Assembly (NCBI GenBank): GCA_964578485.1
Contig: CAZODA010000004.1
Location: 1-64,000 of the forward strand
Reading direction: 5' to 3'
From: CAZODA01 sp964578485
GTDB lineage: Bacteria > Bacteroidota > Bacteroidia > Bacteroidales > Marinilabiliaceae
Length of the DNA stretch: 64,000 bases
In this document: positions 43,221-52,372 of the stretch, one piece after another
How the letters are laid out: each line of letters opens with the position of its first letter
Numbering within the stretch: the first letter of the stretch is position 1
Translations under genes and position numbers: made by a program
Notes under the pieces: model-generated
Told to the model about the DNA's origin: nothing
Seen by the model: the letters and a program-made list of their open reading frames with translations, nothing else
The model's database searches: none

Positions 43221-45098
43221 ATGAAGTATGAATATGATATTATAGTTGTAGGGGGTGGACATGCAGGATGTGAAGCTGCTGCAGCAGCCGGAAATTTGCA
43301 GATGAAAGTCCTATTGATTACAATGGATATGAATAAGATTGCACAATTAAGTTGTAATCCTGCTATCGGTGGCATAGCAAAAGGACAAATTGTTAGAGAA
43401 ATTGATGCTTTAGGTGGGCAAATGGGTCTGGTCTCTGATTACGCTTCTATACAATTTCGAATGTTGAATAGAAGTAAAGGTCCCGCTATGTGGTCGCCAA
43501 GATCACAATGTGATAGAAATAAATTTTCAGAGAGATGGAGAGAAGTCTTGGAAGCAAACTCTAATATCTCTTTTTGGCAAGATTTAGTCGTTGATCTTAT
43601 TGTTGAACAAGGAAGTGTAAAGGGGGTAAGGACAAAACTGGGAGTGCATTTTTATAGTAAAAAAGTTATTTTAACAAACGGAACTTTTTTAAATGGCCTT
43701 ATTCATGTTGGAAATGTTCAAATTAAAGGGGGAAGAATGGGAGAGCCAGCTTCCTACGGATTGACAGAAAATCTGATGAACCTTGGTTTTAAAACAGGTA
43801 GAATGAAAACGGGAACTCCTGTTAGAGTAGATGCCAGAACAGTAGATTTTAGTAAATTTATTGAACAAAAAGGTGAAACATCTTACTATAAATTTAGTTT
43901 TCTTCCGGGTAGTAACAAAATTTTGAAACAACGTAGTTGCTATATTACTTATACAAATCAGGAAGTTCATAATATTGTTAAAGATGGTCTTTTTAAAAGC
44001 CCTATGTTTAATGGTACTATACAAAGTCTCGAACCTCGATATTGCCCAAGTATAGAAACTAAAGTTGTTACCTTTGCAGAAAAAGAAACACATCAATTAT
44101 ATCTCGAACCTGAAGGAGAAACTACTATTGAATATTATTTAAATGGATTTAGTAGTTCTTTGCCTATGGATATCCAGTTTAAAGCATTGAGACTGGTACC
44201 GGGCTTAGAAAAGGCGAATTTTTTACGACCTGGTTATGCTATCGAATATGATTTTTTTGATCCTACACAATTGAAATATTCATTAGAGACAAAATTAATT
44301 GACGGACTTTATTTCGCAGGACAAATTAATGGTACAACCGGATATGAAGAAGCAGCTGCCCAAGGCCTAATGGCATCTATTAATGCAGTGAGGGCAATTC
44401 AAAATAAATCTGAATTTATCCTCAATAGAAATGAAGCTTATATTGGAGTACTCATAGATGATCTAATTACTAAAGGAGTTGATGAACCATATAGAATGTT
44501 TACAAGTAGAGCAGAGTACCGTATCCTTTTAAGACAGGATGATGCCGACCTAAGACTTACTCCTAAGGGTAGAGAAATTGGACTTGTAGATGATTATAGA
44601 TTTTCATTGTTTAATGAGAAAATCTCCTTAAGAAATTCTTTAATCGATTTCCTTAAAGAAACTAGCGTTAAGCCAAATGAAATTAACCCCTATCTTGAAA
44701 AAGTTTTGTCTTCTTCAATTAAACATGGAACAAAACTTTTTAAAATAGTCACGCGACCCCAAGTTTCACTTTTTACTTTGGCCGAAAGTTTCCAAGCTTT
44801 AAAGAAACTTTGTGATTCCTTCCCTGAAAATAGAAGAGAAGAAATTATTGAAGCTGCTGAAATTTTAATTAAATATCAAGGTTATATCGATAGAGAAAAA
44901 GCCCTGGCAGATAAACTCGTGCGATTGGAGCAATTGAAAATTAAAGGTAAATTTAATTACGAAGAAATTTTTTCTATTAGCACGGAAGGCCGACAAAAAT
45001 TAACTGAAATTGATCCGGAAACCATAGGACAGGCATCTCGGATTAGTGGAGTTTCACCTAGCGATATTAATGCCTTACTTGTACTTTTAGGAAGGTAG
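43221..45098 (+). CDS. mnmG: tRNA uridine-5-carboxymethylaminomethyl modification enzyme MnmG
   Basis: About 625 residues from the ATG at 43221; a TTG at 43212 lies inside the presumed promoter. FAD-binding GGGHAG is at residues 11-16; NPAIGGIAKGQIVREIDALGG, GTFLNG, GRMGEP, GRMKTGTP and the C-terminal helical MnmE-binding domain (EETSVKPNEIN to the end) are all present. With MnmE it modifies the wobble uridine of several tRNAs. A parS-like palindrome starts at the base right after its stop codon. Confidence 0.97.
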   Translation: MKYEYDIIVVGGGHAGCEAAAAAGNLQMKVLLITMDMNKIAQLSCNPAIGGIAKGQIVREIDALGGQMGLVSDYASIQFRMLNRSKGPAMWSPRSQCDRNKFSERWREVLEANSNISFWQDLVVDLIVEQGSVKGVRTKLGVHFYSKKVILTNGTFLNGLIHVGNVQIKGGRMGEPASYGLTENLMNLGFKTGRMKTGTPVRVDARTVDFSKFIEQKGETSYYKFSFLPGSNKILKQRSCYITYTNQEVHNIVKDGLFKSPMFNGTIQSLEPRYCPSIETKVVTFAEKETHQLYLEPEGETTIEYYLNGFSSSLPMDIQFKALRLVPGLEKANFLRPGYAIEYDFFDPTQLKYSLETKLIDGLYFAGQINGTTGYEEAAAQGLMASINAVRAIQNKSEFILNRNEAYIGVLIDDLITKGVDEPYRMFTSRAEYRILLRQDDADLRLTPKGREIGLVDDYRFSLFNEKISLRNSLIDFLKETSVKPNEINPYLEKVLSSSIKHGTKLFKIVTRPQVSLFTLAESFQALKKLCDSFPENRREEIIEAAEILIKYQGYIDREKALADKLVRLEQLKIKGKFNYEEIFSISTEGRQKLTEIDPETIGQASRISGVSPSDINALLVLLGR

Positions 45099-45114
45099 TG
45101 TTCCACGTGGAACA
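45099..45114. promoter_or_regulatory. parS-like centromere site 1
   Basis: TGTTCCACGTGGAACA, a perfect 16-bp palindrome beginning at the base after the mnmG stop codon. It fits the known ParB-binding parS consensus (TGTTNCACGTGNAACA) at every fixed position. ParB binding here would load the chromosome-segregation complex. parS sites normally lie near the replication origin. Confidence 0.85.
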
Positions 45115-45154
45115 ATTTTATTTTTTCTTAATTTATTGATAAGCAAACTATACT

Positions 45155-46798
45155 ATGTTTTTATCTGAAGAAACAGGTTATATCGTTGACCTCTTTGATA
45201 GAAAAATTTTTCCCGGAAAAATAACTATCAAGGATAAGAGAATTGCAAGTATCGAATCAAGTTCAAAAGTTAAAAATCAATTTATCTTACCCGGATTCAT
45301 TGATTCACACCTGCATATAGAAAGCACCATGCTTGTGCCTAGCCGGTTTTCTGAACTAATTGTTTCACGTGGAACAATCGGAGTTGTTGCCGACCCACAT
45401 GAAATTGCAAATGTGCTCGGAGTAGAAGGAGTAAAGTTTATGATTGAAGATGGAAAGAAGGTCCCTTTTTATTTCTTTTTCGGAGTGCCAAGTTGTGTGC
45501 CTGCAACAAAATTTGAAACCTCAGGCGCAAATATAAATTCTGATATTGTAGATTCTCTTTTCAAAAATAACGAATGTTGGTTTTTAGCCGAGATGATGAA
45601 CTTCCCGGGAGTAGTTAATAACGATCCGGAGGTTATGAAACTTTTGGAAGTTGCAAAAAAATATAATAAAAAAATTGACGGACATGCACCGGGTTTAAGA
45701 GGACAGGCTTTAAAAAAATATATTAATGCCGGGATTTCCACCGACCATGAATCTTTGAGCCTTGAAGAAGCTGAAGAAAAAATTCTTAATGGAATGAAGA
45801 TTCAAATTAGAGAGGGAAGTGCAGGACGAAATTTTGAGCAGCTATATCCCTTGTTTAATAAATATGCCGATCAACTAATGTTGTGCACAGATGATATTCA
45901 TCCTGATGATTTGTTGCTGAAAGGACATATAGACCACCTTATTAAAATGGGATTAAAAAAAGGAATAGACCTTATGGATTTGCTTCGATCGGCATCATTA
46001 ATTCCTATTCAGCATTATGCATTGCCAATAGGATTACTTCAAGTTAATGATGCTGCGGATTTTATTGTTGTTAAAGATCTCAAGCAATTCGAAGTTATTC
46101 ATACTGTAATTAAAGGTGAAAGTGTTTATCATTATAAAAGAGGTTTAAGTTATAAAACACCTTCTGTAAAAACAGTTAATAAATTTAGAACCACCCATAT
46201 TAACAAAGATGATTTAAAGGTATTTCTTCCCAAAAATAAAAAGTTTGTTAAAGCCATTGAAATCATCGATGGAGATTTGATGACAAAGTCATTTCTATGG
46301 GAAGCAAAAATTAATGAGGATAGAGAAATTAGTGCCTCGCCACAAAATGATGTTTTAAAGTTGGTAGTTGTTAATCGCTATCACGACGCAAAAGCAAGCG
46401 TAGCTTTTGTTAAAAATTTTGGTATTAGCTTAGGTGCAGTTGGAAGCACTGTAGCACATGATAGCCATAATATTATAGTTGCCGGCTGCGATGATGATGC
46501 TATTTATAGAGTTGTAGAGAAGCTTATCGAAAATAAAGGTGGAATAGCTGTCGATAATAATGTTGAAACAAAAATATTGCCTTTAGAGATTGCAGGATTA
46601 ATGAGTACCAAGAAAGGAGAAGATATTGCTGAAGAGTACAAGAAAATGAATGAACTTGTGAGAAATATGGGTAGTAAATTACAAGCTCCTTTTATGGCAC
46701 TATCCTTTCTTGCATTATTGGTAATTCCCGAATTAAAACTTAGTGATAAGGGACTTTTTGATGTGAAACACTTTAAATTTGTTCCCTTGTTTGAATAA
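45155..46798 (+). CDS. ade: Adenine deaminase
   Basis: A 547-residue amidohydrolase of the bacterial adenine deaminase type: FIDSHLHIESTML (metal-binding HxH), VADPHEIANVLG, DGHAPGL, TDDIHPDDL and C-terminal VAHDSHNIIVAG. It converts adenine to hypoxanthine plus ammonia for purine salvage. It occupies the place between mnmG and uvrC. A second parS-like site (45361-45376) is embedded in its codons 69-74. The next gene, uvrC, starts 6 nt on. Confidence 0.95.
   Translation: MFLSEETGYIVDLFDRKIFPGKITIKDKRIASIESSSKVKNQFILPGFIDSHLHIESTMLVPSRFSELIVSRGTIGVVADPHEIANVLGVEGVKFMIEDGKKVPFYFFFGVPSCVPATKFETSGANINSDIVDSLFKNNECWFLAEMMNFPGVVNNDPEVMKLLEVAKKYNKKIDGHAPGLRGQALKKYINAGISTDHESLSLEEAEEKILNGMKIQIREGSAGRNFEQLYPLFNKYADQLMLCTDDIHPDDLLLKGHIDHLIKMGLKKGIDLMDLLRSASLIPIQHYALPIGLLQVNDAADFIVVKDLKQFEVIHTVIKGESVYHYKRGLSYKTPSVKTVNKFRTTHINKDDLKVFLPKNKKFVKAIEIIDGDLMTKSFLWEAKINEDREISASPQNDVLKLVVVNRYHDAKASVAFVKNFGISLGAVGSTVAHDSHNIIVAGCDDDAIYRVVEKLIENKGGIAVDNNVETKILPLEIAGLMSTKKGEDIAEEYKKMNELVRNMGSKLQAPFMALSFLALLVIPELKLSDKGLFDVKHFKFVPLFE
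45361..45376. promoter_or_regulatory. parS-like centromere site 2, inside ade
   Basis: TGTTTCACGTGGAACA; only one half-site base differs from the perfect palindrome at 45099, and the TGTTNCACGTGNAACA consensus is fully met. It lies 262 bp downstream of site 1 within coding sequence (residues VSRGT), so the base choice is also constrained by protein sequence. Confidence 0.75.
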
Positions 46799-46804
46799 AA
46801 TGAA

Positions 46805-48604
46805 ATGACACAAGAGCGTCTAAAATATATGAAAGAATTAGCGCAAGCTTTGCCTGATGATCCCGGTGTTTATCAGTTTTTTGATAACACAGGTAAAATA
46901 ATCTATGTAGGTAAAGCAAAAGATCTGCGTAAAAGAGTTTCTTCTTATTTTAACAGAGAACCTGAAAATGGTAAAACAAGAGTGTTGATAAAAAAAATTG
47001 TTGAAATCAAGCATATTGTTGTTAATTCTGAAGAAGATGCCTTGCTGTTGGAAAATAATCTTATTAAAAAATATCAACCTCGTTATAATGTTTTGTTGAA
47101 AGATGATAAGTCTTTCCCTTGGATAGTTATACGTAATGAACCTTTCCCACGAGTTTATCAAACACGACAGCTTATTAAGGATGGGAGCCTGTATTTTGGC
47201 CCCTATACTTCTGTTACCATGGTGCGTACACTTATTGACCTCATTAGACACTTATATACAATTAGGACATGCAAATTGCAATTGACAAAAGAAAATATAC
47301 AACAAAAGAAATTTAAAAAGTGTTTGGAATATCATTTGGGAAATTGTAAAGCACCATGCGAAGGCTTGCAAACAGAAGAAGATTATATGGAGGATATAGA
47401 AGAGATTAAAAATATTTTAAAAGGAAATATCAGCTCCGTTATTCGTTATCTAAATGAAAAAATGAATGAACTCGCAGAAGAATATAAATTTGAAGAAGCT
47501 GAGGAAATACGAAAACGCTTAGAAATATTAGTTCGCTTTCAAAGTAAATCTACCATCGTTAATCCAAATATCGATAATGTTGATGTTTTCTCAATTTTAA
47601 GTGACGAAAAAAATGCCTATGTGAATTTTTTAAAAGTGCTAAATGGTTCAATCGTACAGGCTCATACTGTTGAATTAAAAAAGAAACTTAATGAATCAGA
47701 TTCCGAATTGCTTTCATTTGCAATTACTGAAATAAGAAACAGAACTCAAAGTAACGCCGGAGAAATAATTGTTTCAACGATGCCTGAAGTTGCTTTGAAA
47801 GGAGTGAATTTTATTATACCTAAAATAGGAGATAAGAAGAAATTGCTTGATCTGTCCGAACGAAATGTAAAATATTATCGACTTGAAAAGTTGAAACAGG
47901 CTGCGAATTTTACAAAAATTCCGAGACATGCTCAACTTATGGAAAATTTAAAAAAAGATTTACAGCTTAAATCATTGCCCGTTCATATCGAATGTTTTGA
48001 TAATTCTAATTTTCAAGGTGCATTCCCTGTGGCTGCATGTGTAGTATTTAAAAATGGTAAGCCGGCAAAAAAAGAATATAGACATTATAATATAAAAACT
48101 GTTAGTGGACCGGATGATTATGCTTCAATGGAAGAAGTGGTAGAAAGAAGATACCGAAGACTTTTGGAGGAAGGAAGCTCCCTTCCACAGCTTGTTGTTA
48201 TAGATGGGGGGAAAGGACAACTTGGATCTGCAATGAAGGCCTTGAGGAAGTTAAAACTAAATGAAAAAATTGCTGTAATCGGAATCGCTAAACGATTGGA
48301 AGAAATCTTTTATCCAAATGATCCTGTACCTTTATATCTCGATAAAAACTCAACTTCACTTAAATTAATCCAATATATTAGAAATGAAGCACATCGATTT
48401 GGAATTACATTTCATAGAGATAAAAGGTCTAAAGCTGCTTTTAAATCACAATTAGATAATATACCGGGAATAGGACCAAAAAGTGTAGAAAAATTATTTG
48501 TGACTTTTAAATCTCTTTCCGGAATAAAAAATGCTTCAATAAAAGAATTAAAAGATGTTATTGGTGAGCATAAGGCTCATACTATAAAAGCATTTGTAAA
48601 ATAA
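46805..48604 (+). CDS. uvrC: Excinuclease ABC subunit C
   Basis: A 599-residue UvrC: N-terminal GIY-YIG nuclease (PGVYQFFDNTGKIIYVGKAK), Cys-containing CLEYHLGNCKAPCEG, UVR motif (about 205-240), RNase H-like C-terminal nuclease (HIECFDNSNFQGAFPVA, VVIDGGKGQLGSA) and helix-hairpin-helix (IPGIGPKSVEKLF). It makes both incisions around DNA lesions during nucleotide excision repair. Confidence 0.97.
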   Translation: MTQERLKYMKELAQALPDDPGVYQFFDNTGKIIYVGKAKDLRKRVSSYFNREPENGKTRVLIKKIVEIKHIVVNSEEDALLLENNLIKKYQPRYNVLLKDDKSFPWIVIRNEPFPRVYQTRQLIKDGSLYFGPYTSVTMVRTLIDLIRHLYTIRTCKLQLTKENIQQKKFKKCLEYHLGNCKAPCEGLQTEEDYMEDIEEIKNILKGNISSVIRYLNEKMNELAEEYKFEEAEEIRKRLEILVRFQSKSTIVNPNIDNVDVFSILSDEKNAYVNFLKVLNGSIVQAHTVELKKKLNESDSELLSFAITEIRNRTQSNAGEIIVSTMPEVALKGVNFIIPKIGDKKKLLDLSERNVKYYRLEKLKQAANFTKIPRHAQLMENLKKDLQLKSLPVHIECFDNSNFQGAFPVAACVVFKNGKPAKKEYRHYNIKTVSGPDDYASMEEVVERRYRRLLEEGSSLPQLVVIDGGKGQLGSAMKALRKLKLNEKIAVIGIAKRLEEIFYPNDPVPLYLDKNSTSLKLIQYIRNEAHRFGITFHRDKRSKAAFKSQLDNIPGIGPKSVEKLFVTFKSLSGIKNASIKELKDVIGEHKAHTIKAFVK

Positions 48605-48677
48605 ATTGTTGCTTCAAACAAAATATTGCTACAATAAATTATAAGCTAATTTAAACTTTATTAATCCAAGGAAAATT

Positions 48678-49667
48678 TTAAAAGAAAATCTTCGAGAACT
48701 CTAAAACACTTAAATCTGAATTTATTAAATTTGAATTAGTACGAAGCGTTTTAATTATTTCCCCTTTATGATGGTAGCATCCTTCCAAGATTTTAACTAA
48801 TTGATCCAAATTCTCGTTACTTGATCCATTTAATGTAATACTTAATTCGTTTATTATTCCTTTGCTAACTTCCATATTTACGCTCCATTCATTGTCAGCT
48901 ATATTTGTACTTTTTATGAAAGCATAGGCCGGACCATAATAATAATTCCATTCCTTAGTTTGGTATTTTCCTTTTTGGATTTTTGATATTGTGAGTATCT
49001 CCTCTGCTGTGAATTCTGAAGACTCTATCTTGCTGTCGTTGTTACGAATTACTTCTTCTAATTGAGTTAAGAATTTAAAGGAATCTCTATGCTCATTAAA
49101 TATTTCAGAGATATTCATTACCTCACTTCTAACAGACTTAACAGCTTTATCCTTATAATGAAAATAACTATTATTTAAACTTAAACTTAAATGTTCTAAA
49201 TTAGAATTAAAAAGGAGGGTACCATGATGCATTACTCTCTGCTTAAATACATGGCCGGCATTACCTGAAATTTTTCTCTTGCCAATAAGTAATTCATTCC
49301 TTTCGCCATTATAAACCGGAATACCCCACATATTCAAGGCTTTTACTACCGGAGTTGTAGCCTTTTTAAAGTTAATAAGGTTATTGGATGAACCCTTGTG
49401 AATGAAACAGAAGTTTAAATTCCCCTTATCGTGATAAACTGTCCCTCCACCCGATAAACGACGGAATAGGGGAATATCGTTTTCAAATAAATAATTCAAA
49501 TCTACTTCAGCTAAAGCGTTCTGATGTTTTCCTATGATTATACAGGGATTATTGATATAAAAGAAATTGATATCGCCTTTTATTTCGCGCAGTAAATATT
49601 CTTCAGCAGCCAAATTAAATGATGGATCTGTACTGGTACTTATTATTGATCGTGTAATTGATTCCAT
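48678..49667 (-). CDS. lplA: Lipoate-protein ligase A
   Basis: A 329-residue LplA. RRLSGGGTVYHDKGNLNF and GKRKISGNAGHVFKQR (lipoyl-AMP-binding Lys) are diagnostic; the C-terminal accessory domain (about 245-329) is present. It activates free lipoate and attaches it to E2 and GcvH lysines. It is the only minus-strand gene between 33.8 and 52.3 kb. A promoter pattern lies just upstream. Confidence 0.95.
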   Translation of the reverse strand: MESITRSIISTSTDPSFNLAAEEYLLREIKGDINFFYINNPCIIIGKHQNALAEVDLNYLFENDIPLFRRLSGGGTVYHDKGNLNFCFIHKGSSNNLINFKKATTPVVKALNMWGIPVYNGERNELLIGKRKISGNAGHVFKQRVMHHGTLLFNSNLEHLSLSLNNSYFHYKDKAVKSVRSEVMNISEIFNEHRDSFKFLTQLEEVIRNNDSKIESSEFTAEEILTISKIQKGKYQTKEWNYYYGPAYAFIKSTNIADNEWSVNMEVSKGIINELSITLNGSSNENLDQLVKILEGCYHHKGEIIKTLRTNSNLINSDLSVLEFSKIFF

Positions 49668-49723
49668 TATTTCTATAAATGAGAAAATAAAGCTGTTAAT
49701 GGCTATGTGTGACTGATAAATTT

Positions 49724-49758
49724 CAAATTTATTGTTTATTTTCGACTAATAAATTCAA
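49724..49758 (-). promoter_or_regulatory. Candidate promoter of lplA
   Basis: On the minus strand TTG (49758-49756), 24-nt spacer, TAAATTTG (49731-49724), giving a leader of about 50 nt to the lplA ATG at 49667. It lies in the short divergent gap shared with dtd. Confidence 0.45.
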
Positions 49759-49769
49759 ATATAAAAAAA

Positions 49770-50222
49770 ATGAGGGGACTAATTCAAAGAGTTACTGAAG
49801 CAAAAGTAAAAACAAATAATAATGAAATCTCAAGTATTAAAAATGGGCTTTTAATATTACTTGGGATTGAACATTCTGATTCGAAAGAGGATGCAGAATG
49901 GTTAGCTCAAAAAGTCCTAGCTTTAAGAATATTTGATGATGAAAAGGGAGTGATGAACAAATCCCTTATGGACATTAAAGGAGAAACAATGGTTGTTAGC
50001 CAGTTTACTTTGCATGCAAGAACAAAAAAAGGAAATCGACCCTCGTATGTGGATGCCGCTCAACCCAACCATGCGATTCCTTTATATGAATATTTTGTTC
50101 AACAACTTGAAAATTTTTCAGGTAAAAAAGTTGCTACCGGTATCTTTGGTGCTGATATGCAGGTTGAACTTGTAAATGATGGACCTGTTACAATTTTTAT
50201 AGATACGAAGAATAAAATTTAA
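49770..50222 (+). CDS. dtd: D-aminoacyl-tRNA deacylase
   Basis: A 150-residue DTD with the two signature motifs MVVSQFTL and LVNDGPVT. It hydrolyses D-aminoacyl-tRNAs, preventing D-amino acids entering proteins. Standard length; divergent from lplA, followed after 92 nt by deoC. Confidence 0.96.
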   Translation: MRGLIQRVTEAKVKTNNNEISSIKNGLLILLGIEHSDSKEDAEWLAQKVLALRIFDDEKGVMNKSLMDIKGETMVVSQFTLHARTKKGNRPSYVDAAQPNHAIPLYEYFVQQLENFSGKKVATGIFGADMQVELVNDGPVTIFIDTKNKI

Positions 50223-50314
50223 ATTTATAAGTTTGAAACTTGAAGTAAGACTCTGATTATCAATCACTAATACTTGTTTTATATACATGAATTTTAAATA
50301 TTAATTAGACTGCA

Positions 50315-51193
50315 ATGAATTATTTAGAGTTTTTTGAAGAATTTGAAAATCAATTTAAGGCTATTCAACCATATTTAGAAGTTAATATACCTGAATCACA
50401 GGGATCAACAGAATTGTTTGGAAAAATCTTTAATTGCATTGATCTTACCAGCTTAAATGCTACTGATAATGCTCATAATATTAGAGTTTTATGTGAAAAA
50501 GTAAAGGACTTTCATAAAAGATATCCTGAGCTTCCCAATGTCGCAGCTGTATGTGTTTTTCCTGTTTTTGCTTCGGTTTCTACTGCAATATTGAAAAATG
50601 CTGATGTTAAAACAGCTGTTGTATCTGCTGGTTTTCCCGCTTCACAAACCTTCCTTGAAACAAAAATCGATGAAACAACAAGAGCCATCTTTTTTGGAAT
50701 TGATGAAATTGATATTGTAATGTCAATTGGAGAATTTCTTGATGGTAATTATGAATTTGTGGCAAATGAAATATCAGCTATTAAATCACTGATTGGGGAT
50801 AGACATCTTAAAGTTATTATTGAAGTGGGAGCATTGAAGAATGTTTATGATATATGGAAAGCATCCTTACTTGCAATGGAAGCCGGGGCTGATTTTATTA
50901 AAACCTCAACCGGAAAAATTGAAGCTGCCGCTTCACCCGAAACTGCATGGATTATGACACATGCAATTAAGGCCTTTCACTCAAAAAGAGAAAAAATGAT
51001 AGGCTTTAAAGCTGCCGGTGGCATCTCTCAGCCCGAAGAAGCCTTGAAATATTGGCTGATAACAGATTTTGTGCTTGGAGAGAAATGGATGAATAACAAA
51101 TATTTTAGAATTGGTGCAAGTAGGCTGGCAAATTTGATGATAGCTAATCTCATAGGAGATAATAAGGAAGCTAAATTATTCAAATATTTTTAA
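50315..51193 (+). CDS. deoC: Deoxyribose-phosphate aldolase
   Basis: A 292-residue class I aldolase. The Schiff-base lysine region is ADFIKTSTGK and the second active Lys region is GFKAAGGISQPEEAL; KVIIEVGALK is also present. It cleaves 2-deoxyribose 5-phosphate to glyceraldehyde 3-phosphate and acetaldehyde. It is about 30 residues longer than the E. coli enzyme, mainly at the N-terminus, which is usual for the longer subgroup. Confidence 0.95.
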   Translation: MNYLEFFEEFENQFKAIQPYLEVNIPESQGSTELFGKIFNCIDLTSLNATDNAHNIRVLCEKVKDFHKRYPELPNVAAVCVFPVFASVSTAILKNADVKTAVVSAGFPASQTFLETKIDETTRAIFFGIDEIDIVMSIGEFLDGNYEFVANEISAIKSLIGDRHLKVIIEVGALKNVYDIWKASLLAMEAGADFIKTSTGKIEAAASPETAWIMTHAIKAFHSKREKMIGFKAAGGISQPEEALKYWLITDFVLGEKWMNNKYFRIGASRLANLMIANLIGDNKEAKLFKYF

Positions 51194-51319
51194 TCCCTTC
51201 CTATATTTTTTCAATTTTAAATTAATTAATGGGAAGGCCGAAAATGTAGAATATCAAATCAAAAAATGAATTAATGACTTAGAATTGTTTTATCTTTAAT
51301 AAAAATAACCTTTTTAGAT

Positions 51320-52282
51320 ATGAAAATATTTAATTTTCTTACAGCTTGCATCTTTCTATTAAGCTTAGGCTGCAATACTCCTGATTATCAGGATGATGTT
51401 TATATGTTTAGCTATTTTAAAGGAGATAGTCGTGATGGACTACATCTTGCTTGGAGTGAAGACGGATTATCGTGGAATGAGCTAAATAATGGTAAATCTT
51501 TTTTAAAACCCATGGTAGGCAATGATAAGTTGATGAGAGATCCTTGTATTATTCAAACTAAGGATGGAAAATTTCACATGGTGTGGACACTTAGTTGGCA
51601 TGAAAAAGGAATTGGATATGCCAATTCAACGGACTTGTTGAATTGGTCGGAACAGCAAAATATTCCTGTCATGGAGCATGAAGAAAATGCCAGAAATACT
51701 TGGGCACCTGAAATTACCTATTGTGAAAAAAATGATTTCTATATTATTTATTGGGCTACTACTATTGAAGGAAGGTTTCCGGAAACATGGGTGCCTGAAG
51801 ATGATGGACTTAACCACAGAATATATTATGTTACTACCAAAGATTTTAATGACTTTAGCCAAAGCAATATTCTTTATGAGCCTGGTTTTAACGTAATAGA
51901 CGCCCATATCGTGGCTTTTGAAAATGAATTTATTATGTTTTTGAAAGATGAAACAAGGGTACCACCAGCTAAAAGTCTTCATATAGCAAAAGCTGAAAAT
52001 ATTTTGGGACCCTATTCAAAACCTTCAGAAAGAATTCATGGGGATTTTTGGGCTGAAGGACCAACTTCCTTATTAATTGACGACCAATGGTTTGTTTATT
52101 TTGACATTTATCGGGATAGAAAAATGGGGGCAGTTAAATCTAATGACCTTGAAAATTGGACAGAAATTACAGATTTATTGTCATTTCCCGAGGGAATCAG
52201 ACATGGATCTGCGTTTAAAGTTAATAGAAGCATATTGGAGAATATTATTAAGCAAACAGGGGAGTCCTCATTTGTTGAATAG
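51320..52282 (+). CDS. GH43-like five-bladed beta-propeller glycosidase, lipoprotein
   Basis: A 320-residue protein with lipobox (IFLLSLGC, Cys18). The fold repeats expected of GH43/GH62-type propellers are visible: LMRDPCIIQTKDGKFHMVWT, WAPEITYCEKNDFYIIYWAT, DAHIVAFENEFIMFLKD and WAEGPTSLLIDDQWFVYFD. The Asp of RDP, the Asp of DAHI and the Glu of AEGP are in positions fitting base, modulator and acid. It would act on arabinose- or xylose-containing glycans at the cell surface. No SusCD or other polysaccharide-utilisation genes flank it. Confidence 0.8.
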   Translation: MKIFNFLTACIFLLSLGCNTPDYQDDVYMFSYFKGDSRDGLHLAWSEDGLSWNELNNGKSFLKPMVGNDKLMRDPCIIQTKDGKFHMVWTLSWHEKGIGYANSTDLLNWSEQQNIPVMEHEENARNTWAPEITYCEKNDFYIIYWATTIEGRFPETWVPEDDGLNHRIYYVTTKDFNDFSQSNILYEPGFNVIDAHIVAFENEFIMFLKDETRVPPAKSLHIAKAENILGPYSKPSERIHGDFWAEGPTSLLIDDQWFVYFDIYRDRKMGAVKSNDLENWTEITDLLSFPEGIRHGSAFKVNRSILENIIKQTGESSFVE

Positions 52283-52348
52283 CAGAAAATTAAAAAAGAA
52301 TTTGGAGCTTGTATAAAGCCCACAAATAAAAGAGCAAAAATTCAAAAT

Positions 52349-52372
52349 AAAGTCTTATTTTTTTTAGACTTT
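52349..52372. terminator. Weak hairpin between convergent genes
   Basis: AAAGTCT (52349-52355) pairs with AGACTTT (52366-52372) around a T-rich 10-nt loop, at the edge of the prenyl synthase stop codon. It may end transcription from one or both sides. The stem is short and AT-rich. Confidence 0.35.

Noticed and set aside
43689..44096. 135-codon minus-strand frame inside mnmG
   Set aside because: Antisense to strongly conserved MnmG motifs; no start context or domain.
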